From assembly GCA_029204225.1 (NCBI GenBank), contig MU832192.1:18698-82697 (forward strand): a stretch of DNA of 64,000 nucleotides. The letters are read 5' to 3'. The notes beneath the pieces were generated by a model. That model saw only the letters and a list, made by a program, of their open reading frames with translations. It ran no database searches and was not told the DNA's origin. Position 1 is the first letter of the stretch. Each line of letters opens with the position of its first letter. This stretch comes from Diphasiastrum complanatum (Eukaryota; Streptophyta; Lycopodiopsida; Lycopodiales; Lycopodiaceae). A program made the position numbers and the translations under genes. Shown here one piece after another: positions 57,346 to 64,000 of this stretch.

Positions 57346-57790
57346 AATGCGATTTAGAGGTTGAATAAATCATACCAGTATCAGCATTTTTAATCATGCC
57401 TGAATCTGATCTATGTACTAATAGAGCAGTTCTATTATGATTAAATTATGCGTGCAAAAATATGAGTGCAAAAATTGGAAATATATGCGCGAATGTGATA
57501 GACAATTAGATAATCAGATAAACGACTGAAACTTTGATCAAAAAATGAATTTTATAATTTTGAGTCTAAATCAATATACATTTTTCTTGCTACCTTGTGG
57601 TATCTCTTTTACGAAGAGTACGTAAGTGCGCAAGTGCATAAGTAAATAATTCAGTCTGAGTCTAATCTGAGCTTGAATCTGAGAGTATATTATTATTATA
57701 AGTCCACAGGTATTTATATTGTTACAGGATAAGTCCTTTAGCCTTTTTCCTTATGTAATGATAAGCAAATATTTTCACTCTTCCACGTGT
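57346..57790. other. Region without a recognisable gene
   Basis: AT-rich; no motifs are seen. Confidence 0.45.
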
Positions 57791-57792
57791 TC

Positions 57793-59440
57793 TCAGTTCC
57801 TGCATCTTCTCCATTGCCCTATAATACATGAAATGTAGAAAGATGACAATGTGCGACATCGTAGTGAGCATGGACTATCTTGGGAATATCCATCAACACA
57901 ATGGAACGAGCGTGAGCTTGTGATGCGTTGACAATCCCATTTCACCTCATCTTTGCTGACCAGCCAAATACCCCTTCTTGTACTGCAACTGTGACCTTCT
58001 CCTTTAGGTTTAAATGTTTCTTTCAGATATGCAACCACATCTGCTGCACATTTCAAGGGCCAGCCATCTGGTTTCAACTCTTCTTGAGTGAGAGTTCTCT
58101 TGATGATCGTGCATGTTTCGTTGTGCTCGTCTTTTCCATGGCTTGAGGCAAAAAATTATGCATCATTTGCAAACCTGTCATGTGATAATATCTAGCCAAA
58201 AGGCGAACAAATTATTAGATTTTTTATTTTTATGTTGGCTACAATAAACAGTGCTTGCAAACAGTACCCGTAGTTCCGAACCTGGTGTCCTGTCTACTAC
58301 TAATTTGGTACTATATTCGGGTGTTCCGTATAGTCCCAGCTTGGTACTATATCTATTAGAAAATAGTACCAAAATTGGTACTCCGGAACAATGTATTTTG
58401 GTACTACAAGACGAACTATGTAGTTAAAGTCTTATAGTTCAGTACCAATTTTGGTACTATCTGAAATAACAAACCTGAAAACTATAGAGTAATGATAATA
58501 GATCGTAAGAACCCCCAACAAATATACCTGGCCACCCACACCCAATGACACCTCAGATTATACACGTTCTCTTTCAACCAATTGTCATGCAATAGTAGAC
58601 AGTGCTGTACGAATAGGGTGTCATGCAGCTTATCGTTTGATATGTAAAGATGAAGAGTCTTTTCAGCTGCACCTGCAAAGTTTCTGACATACACTATGTG
58701 CACAAGTATCGTGACCTGATTAGACCACCAGTGCATGGACTGTATCTAGTTCTGCATCTTGAACGAATAATTCTCCACAAAGTCAATGACTGAAACAACA
58801 ACATACGAAGGAAATTTCAGCAAGCAGTCTTTAAATTGTTGTGACTGTCATCAAAACACAAAGTTATGTTTGATGAAGTTTTTCAGATGTGCTAAAACCA
58901 GGTCAACAAAAGCACTGCTCCGCATTCTTTGCACTACCAAATCCTTTCTCTTCTTGATAGAACCGCCCTCATCAGCAAACCCTGACACAACGTCTATAGA
59001 TCTTCACAGACAACTCCCTGATGTCCACTGATGTCTCAGAGGGACATAATGGCAACGTGCAAATGTCGCATTTACTACAATCCCTGAACAAGCATTTTTT
59101 TGTATGGTATTTTGAATTAGGAGGCTTTGCACATAAAAGCGATTCCCACATATTGTTGATGCTGGAACAAATAGATTGGTTTGCTTTGCAAATATCTGAT
59201 TCCTGAATTTTGCAACAAATGGAACATGTGCAGGCATGATCCTTTCCATGATGACCATGCGTGTTTTGTCTCATATGATTGAACGCCTCTTTAAAATATA
59301 TCATTTGCATATGGTACACACAGTAACAGGTGTACCGCTCCTTCAATTTTCGGACAAAATAAGGCTTCAACACCTCAAAGCATCTAAGAGATATCTACAC
59401 TTCTAGGTGATCCCTTCTGAATCTTTGGAACAGCTCGACC
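57793..59440 (-). pseudogene. Transposase-like cysteine-rich protein, decayed
   Basis: Read on the minus strand from about 59430, the frame gives CFEVLKPYFVRKLKERYTCY, then CVYHMQMIYFKEAF and a Cys-rich part (CTCSICCKIQ, CLFRDCSKCDICTLPLC). After a frameshift near 58975 it continues KKRKDLVVQRMRSSAFVDLV, VVVSVIDFVENYSFKMQN, IQSMHWWSNQVTILVHIVYV and HLYISNDKLHDTLFVQHCLL, with several stops. A MITE-like insert follows, then KCAADVVAYLKETFKPKGEG, then RGIWLVSKDEV and RSFHCVDGYSQDSP. The DFxENY, QSxHW and ISxDxxHDT pattern recalls an uncharacterised element-borne protein I know from various eukaryotes, with possible DDE-type acids. That link is from memory. Confidence 0.55.
58190..58475. mobile_element. 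MITE-like insert with AGTACCAA/TTGGTACT palindromes
   Basis: TTGGTACTAT words recur along the segment. AGTACCAAAATTGGTACT at about 58365-58382 is the reverse complement of AGTACCAATTTTGGTACT at about 58441-58458. The segment separates two parts of the transposase-like frame. Its ends and any target duplication could not be fixed. Confidence 0.4.
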
Positions 59441-59789
59441 TATGGCCTAAAATCCTTACAACTTACGAAAAGAACATAATAATATGCCTAAGAATTACCA
59501 TGTAAGTTGATCCAAGTCGACTTGAACATTAAACCAAACATAATTTATGTGTAAAATTCATAGCAGTATAAATCAAACGAGAGAAAATGAGAAAAAAGAA
59601 AGCATGAAGAGTGTTAGTCAAAATGCTCGAACCATATGGTTGTATCCTATTCCAAAATGTCACCAAAATGCTCCCTCCCATCAGCAGTCCAACAAAGAAC
59701 TGTTTATGATACCTTGCCTTCAACCGGAAAAAAAAGAAGGGCTACACCTCTTCCTAGAATTGGGAACGTTGACTATCTTTAACTCTATC

Positions 59790-59794
<5 letters not shown>

Positions 59795-59864
<70 letters not shown>
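59795..59864. repeat. (CT)n microsatellite
   Basis: 70 bp of uninterrupted CT. Confidence 0.97.
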
Positions 59865-59865
<1 letters not shown>

Positions 59866-59894
59866 ACAAAATCTGTTGAAACCACGTCATAAAT

Positions 59895-59896
<2 letters not shown>

Positions 59897-59939
<43 letters not shown>

Positions 59940-60043
59940 CTATATGTATATATATATATATATCTATATATCTATATGTATAGATATATATACATATATG
60001 TATATATATGTGTGTGTGTGTGTATACACACACACACACACAC

Positions 60044-60093
<50 letters not shown>
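59897..60093. repeat. Compound (TG)n/(TA)n/(CA)n array with internal inverted symmetry
   Basis: TG repeats, then TATA-rich DNA, then (TG)n-TATA-(CA)n around 60009-60044, then (TG)n again. The TG arms and CA arm can pair into a long hairpin. Confidence 0.95.
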
Positions 60094-60094
<1 letters not shown>

Positions 60095-60328
60095 GGGATA
60101 ATATACTCGATGGCGGACGGGTGGAGGGGGCGTTTTGAACAGCCCCAAATGTCTCTACGACAATCATATTCTCATTTGAAAAAAAGGCTTCTTTTCTTTT
60201 CCTATCTTTGTCGTCTTTTTTCTTTTCAATTTATGGAGTGCAAGACCTTGACATTCCAATCCCCTTACATTTATTCAATTTTTAAAATTTGGGAGGGGCT
60301 TTGTCCCCAACCCCAAATATTTTTTCAA

Positions 60329-61045
60329 GCACGGGAGCTTTGAGTTACCATGTTGTTGTTTATTTTTTTTTATTTTTTTTTGGGGGGAAAGGGGGATTTC
60401 CTTATTTTTTTTGTTTTGGGCCGGCACCTTAACTCCATTATTTTTATTTTTATTTTACTTTCATGTGTGTGTTTGGAGGGGTATGGGGCCGGAAGAGATT
60501 TTTGTAGTGTTTGGGAACCCGACATAATCAAGAATGGAACTGACATCTATTCTTAAAAATCAACATCCAAAAAAATTTGGTAAGACTTTTTATGTCATAA
60601 ATCTCAAGTTTTATATGGGCACAGCGGCAAGTAGAAGCATATTTCCCATTAGAAGCCGTAAAACTCCTTAACATATGGTATTTTATAAAGAAACCTCAAA
60701 AATATGTCCCGAACACTGGATCCGCAACTATTTTTCCAAGCATGGGAGCTTCGAGTTACCTTGTTGTTGTTGTCTTTTTATTTGGAGGGGATTTTCTTTT
60801 AATTTTTTTCTTCAAGGCACCTCAAGTCCTTCATTATTTTTACTTTTATTTTATTTTCATGTGTGTGTTTGAAGGGGGGGTGGGGGTGGAATAGATCCTC
60901 TCAATGTTCGAGAAAATCGACATAATTCAAGAATTGAATCGGCATCTTAAAAATTTGGAAAAAAAAAAAATTTCTATGTCATAAATCTCAAGTTTTATAT
61001 GGGCAAACCTGCAAGTAGAAGCATATCTCCCATTAGGATTTGAAA
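60329..61045 (+). repeat. Tandem duplication of a ~411-bp unit
   Basis: 60329-60655 and 60740-61045 share GGGAGCTT, GAGTTACC, TTGTTGTTG, TTTTCATGTGTGTGTTTG, ATAAATCTCAAGTTTTATAT, GGGCA and AAGTAGAAGCATAT. The frames within are T-rich noise. Confidence 0.85.
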
Positions 61046-61050
61046 TGGAT

Positions 61051-61574
61051 TCTTCACTCACATCTAGCTAGAAATCTCAAAGAGAATTCTAGATCCAATA
61101 ATGACCTTGAGACGTAGAATCCTAGGAGACTTTAAAATGATAAGATATTCTTAGATTATTCCATAAGGAACAGTTTATTTTTTCATAAGAGAAAGATATG
61201 TGTACCTGATAGGAAGGACATTAGGCCCGAAATGCTGCACCAATCTCTTGACAACCCAGGGTGCAGGCCACCCTGGCATACAAAGAAAACTTGACCTTGT
61301 TAAGCATTATTTTTAATGGCCAAAAATGAAAGGTCATATTGAGGCATGCGTTGTTAGCAATGCCAATATAACAAAGTAAAAAAGACTCAAAGTTTTAAGT
61401 GTTTTACATCTTTTCAACATTCCTAACAAGAGATGGGAAAGTATTGATTTTGTGACTTGACTCCCAAAAACTGGAAAGATTTATGATGTTATTTAAAAGT
61501 TGCTCAAATTGTTTGGCTTGTCGAATGACATTCTTAGTGATTGAGACTTCAAGTTCAATCGCAAACTCTAGCAA
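61051..61574. other. Region without a recognisable gene
   Basis: Probably the deleted 3' part of the minus-strand copia or its flank; no motif is seen. Confidence 0.4.
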
Positions 61575-63097
61575 TTAGTTTATAAAAAAACTTGAAACCA
61601 CCCGTACATAAACAAAGGCCTTACGTGAAAAATCATCAATGAAACTGAAAAAGTACTTGACCCCTCTTTGTGACTCAGGTCTGATAGGCCCACAAATATC
61701 AGAGTGCACAAGTTCCAAAGGCTTGGAGGAGTGGTGTTCAGAGTCATGAAACGGAAGGCGTTTCTGCTTTCCCTTCATACGAGCTTCACACAGAAGATTA
61801 TGTGGAAAAACATGGTGTGGTATGCCAATTGCCATATTTCTGCTCTGCACAATTGCAAGTCCTTTCATACTGATGTGCCCAAGACGCTTGTGCCAAAGCT
61901 GAGCTACCTCTATGCTTGCCGATTCTTTACCTAGCAGACCATGTTTGTACTGAATAGCACTATCCAGCTTATACAGATCACCAACTCGGGTCCCTTGCAG
62001 CAAGACCTGTTTGTCATTGTTCTGTATGCAGCATACATCCTTTTCAAAAATGACAGAGTGTCCTGCATCAGTGATCTTGCTGATTGAAAATGAGATTTTT
62101 AGTAAGTCCTAGCACATGTAAAACGTTGGCAAGGGTGCCATGTCGTCCTTTTAGCAACTGAAGACGAATACTCCTGTTGTTATCCCCTCACATATTCAAT
62201 TATCCCCCATTTTGACAATTCGAGATTGGGGAAGGAGTTGATAATTACTTAAAAGCATTTGGTGTGGTGTCATGTGAGGATGTGCTCCAGAGTCAAGATA
62301 CCAAGAGTCATCAGTATCTTCAGTGTCATTGTTACTGGCTGTGAAGACATAGTCTTCCTCTGCTTTATTTGCAGCTTCTTCACTCCTTCGTTTATCAGCC
62401 TGCCACTTCCAACATTTATTGGCAAAATGCCCTGGCTTCTTACAATAATGAAAGATAACTGAGCTCCAATCTCGCCTTCTTGGTTGATCATGATCTCCTT
62501 CAGGTCGAGTGGTGACTGCACCACATAGCCTCTGACTTTGCTTTGGAGCTCCCAGTGTTCTATGTTGGAACGGAGGATGATTCTTTTCATTTCCTGCAAA
62601 AAGTAGAGAATCTTGCGCCTGTGTGACATACCGCTCTAATCGTAGTCTGTTCAGAAGAGTATAGACCTAATCAGTTTTGGTCACTGGTGCACCAATGATT
62701 TCCAGGTCTTCAGCAAGAGATCTGACTTTGTCTATGTGCTCAGTGATGGATGTACCCTCAATCATCCGAAGCGTTGCAAATTTGTTACACAGGTAGAGCC
62801 TATTGGCTGGTGCCTTGGACTCGTACAGAGCCTGAAGTTTCTTCCAAACCTCATGAACCATTTTGGCAGATCTGACTTGCTGTGCAGACAAGTTAGTGAG
62901 ACTCAAACATACAATAGCATAGGCTGAAGCTTCTCTTGTCGCAAATAACTCTCGAGCCTCTGGGTTATCTGTTTCAAGCACCTTCTCCTCTCCGGTTACT
63001 AATTTCAGGAGCCCCTCTCACGGAGTAAAGCCTTCATTCTCCATTTCCACAGTCCATAGTTCTTTCCATCAAACTTCTTTGAAGATCCTCTGGCCAT
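61575..63097 (-). pseudogene. Ty1/copia gag, protease and integrase N-terminus
   Basis: The minus strand starts at 63097 with MARGSSKKFDGKNYGLWKWR. A frameshift leads to 62981-62667 (ETDNPEARELFATREASAYA, FATLRMIEGTSITEHIDKVR), a copia gag. A zinc knuckle (CYKKPGHFANKCWKW) is near 62410 and the protease (SWYLDSGAHPHMTP) near 62280. The 62003-61575 frame contains GAG-pre-integrase (LWHKRLGHISMKGLAIVQS) and the integrase start (CEARMKGKQKRLPF, ELVHSDICGP, FFSFIDDFSRKAFVY). RT and RNase H are missing. This lineage differs from copies A and B. Confidence 0.85.
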
Positions 63098-63183
63098 GAG
63101 TGCTAGGAATAGGTTTAACACGTGAGTGTCCTAACAGCAAAAAAAAAAACGTAGATGTTCAGGTAGGTGCAGCTACAGAGTGC

Positions 63184-63197
63184 GTGGGCCCATAACC
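63184..63197 (-). promoter_or_regulatory. Primer binding site, internal initiator tRNA-Met type
   Basis: The plus strand reads GTGGGCCCATAACC, which to my knowledge equals the anticodon arm of plant initiator tRNA-Met. The element runs on the minus strand, so its RNA would pair with the cleaved tRNA half there, as in Drosophila copia. It lies 2 bp from the LTR end at 63200. Confidence 0.75.
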
Positions 63198-63199
63198 TA

Positions 63200-63619
63200 T
63201 GAAAAGAAAAGATTTATATTACTCTATTCCAACACACTCACAGATTCAAGATTCAGCAAGGCAAAGAACTCAAAAGCAAAGACATAATACAATCTTTGTG
63301 TATTAGAAATATTTGATAAATGTAGATGAGAAACAACGCTGTCACAGGAAGCTCAACGTTCCCTGAATCTGCCTCATGCTTTATACTGGTGTCCTTTTTT
63401 AACTACTCGTTTCAGGAGCTAACAAGATTCCAAGAAAGTACATAAACTTTAGAATGGCTATGTGCACTTTTAGAACGTGCACATGATTCGTATCAAAACT
63501 TTTTACCCAATCTCGTATGATGTCATGCTAGATGACGTGTTGCTAGAATATTCTAAACACGCAAACACCAAAATCTCACTTCCGTAGCAACAGATGTATG
63601 ACAATAGTTACTGCCAACA
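63200..63619 (-). repeat. 5' LTR of the minus-strand copia
   Basis: On the minus strand it starts TGTTGGCAGTAACTATTG and ends CTTTTCA next to the primer site. A TATA-like CAGTATAAAGC lies on the minus strand at about 63378-63388. The 3' LTR is not in the window, so the outer end is inferred from the TG/CA rule. Confidence 0.6.
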
Positions 63620-64000
63620 TCAGCCCGATCCAACATTAGCTCCTTGCATTGCTACTCCTCCACGGCCAAGCCAGGCACCCATGAATCAACGCAATGCAGG
63701 CCCTCAGCAGTAATCCCAATGCTTGATACTACTATGCAATCATTATGAGAACTGAAGAGGAAACACTTTGTCAGCTACCACTGGAAAGGCTTTGTGAAGT
63801 AGTAGTTTTGTCTCCTCCGATTACAAGAGACCTGCGTGTGCACAAAAAGTTGTCTCTAAGCAGAGCATAGTTGCTTCATCTCATAATAATACTGGGAAAA
63901 AAAAAGAGCGGCTCTCTCTCTCTCTCACATAAATGAATCACACATTTCAGATATTCACGGATTCTACATGTATACATTTCAGAAAATGACAAAGGACGAA
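63620..64000. other. Region without a recognisable gene
   Basis: Contains a short (CT)n tract at about 63911-63926 and an A-run. No gene is seen. Confidence 0.45.

Noticed and set aside
59896-60343. Cys-Val and Thr-His rich frames over the TG/CA array
   Set aside because: Dinucleotide-repeat artefacts on both strands.
63184-63197. Possible initiator tRNA-Met gene
   Set aside because: Only the anticodon arm matches; the acceptor, D and T arms are absent.

Overview
This is a stretch of repeat-rich nuclear DNA from a land plant. It is AT-rich, the one clear host gene has spliceosomal introns, there are long (GA)n and (CA)n microsatellites, and most recognisable coding sequence belongs to nested, decayed retroelements. 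Plant-type Ty1/copia elements dominate. Penelope-like reverse transcriptase relics and a transposase-like cysteine-rich protein would fit a fern, lycophyte or bryophyte better than an angiosperm, but the sequence alone does not settle the lineage.

Layout. 1-5.2 kb: a minus-strand copia element split inside its GAG-pre-integrase region by a solo LTR. 5.2-10.2 kb: microsatellites, a purine-poor T/G-rich block and short tandem duplications. 10.2-14.3 kb: two abutting plus-strand copia fragments, one keeping a 719-codon open pol segment. 14.7-17.6 kb: an LTR relic and the gag-protease half of a minus-strand copia element. 17.6-30 kb: two relics of a Penelope-like reverse transcriptase. The plus-strand one is cut by a complete 6.3 kb LTR element (22014-28310) with 1.26 kb LTRs, a perfect tRNA-Asp primer site and a perfect 5-bp target duplication. 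That element carries gag and two unfamiliar ORFs but no visible protease, polymerase or integrase. 31.5-36.2 kb: a short copia element with a direct gag-RT junction, nested in the LTR of another copia relic. 39.6-39.9 kb: two tRNA-derived SINE-like units. 40-42.7 kb: the only apparently intact host gene, a three-exon LEA_2 family membrane protein. 43.2-46.4 kb: a second minus-strand copia of the 15-17 kb family plus a truncated LTR. 46.4-53.1 kb: a decayed histone-H3/CenH3-like fold joined to a long tail, and an unrecognised gene family present on both strands. 53.7-57.3 kb: a nearly open copia RT-RNase H, its repeat-rich 3' flank and a Ty3/gypsy RT remnant. 57.8-59.4 kb: a decayed transposase-like protein interrupted by a MITE-like insert. 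59.8-64 kb: microsatellites, a tandem duplication and a minus-strand copia whose primer site matches the anticodon arm of initiator tRNA-Met.

The retroelement genes do not work together. They are independent insertions at different stages of decay, and many premature stops look like cytosine deamination (CAG to TAG, CGA to TGA). The LEA_2 gene is the only locus I would expect to make a working protein.
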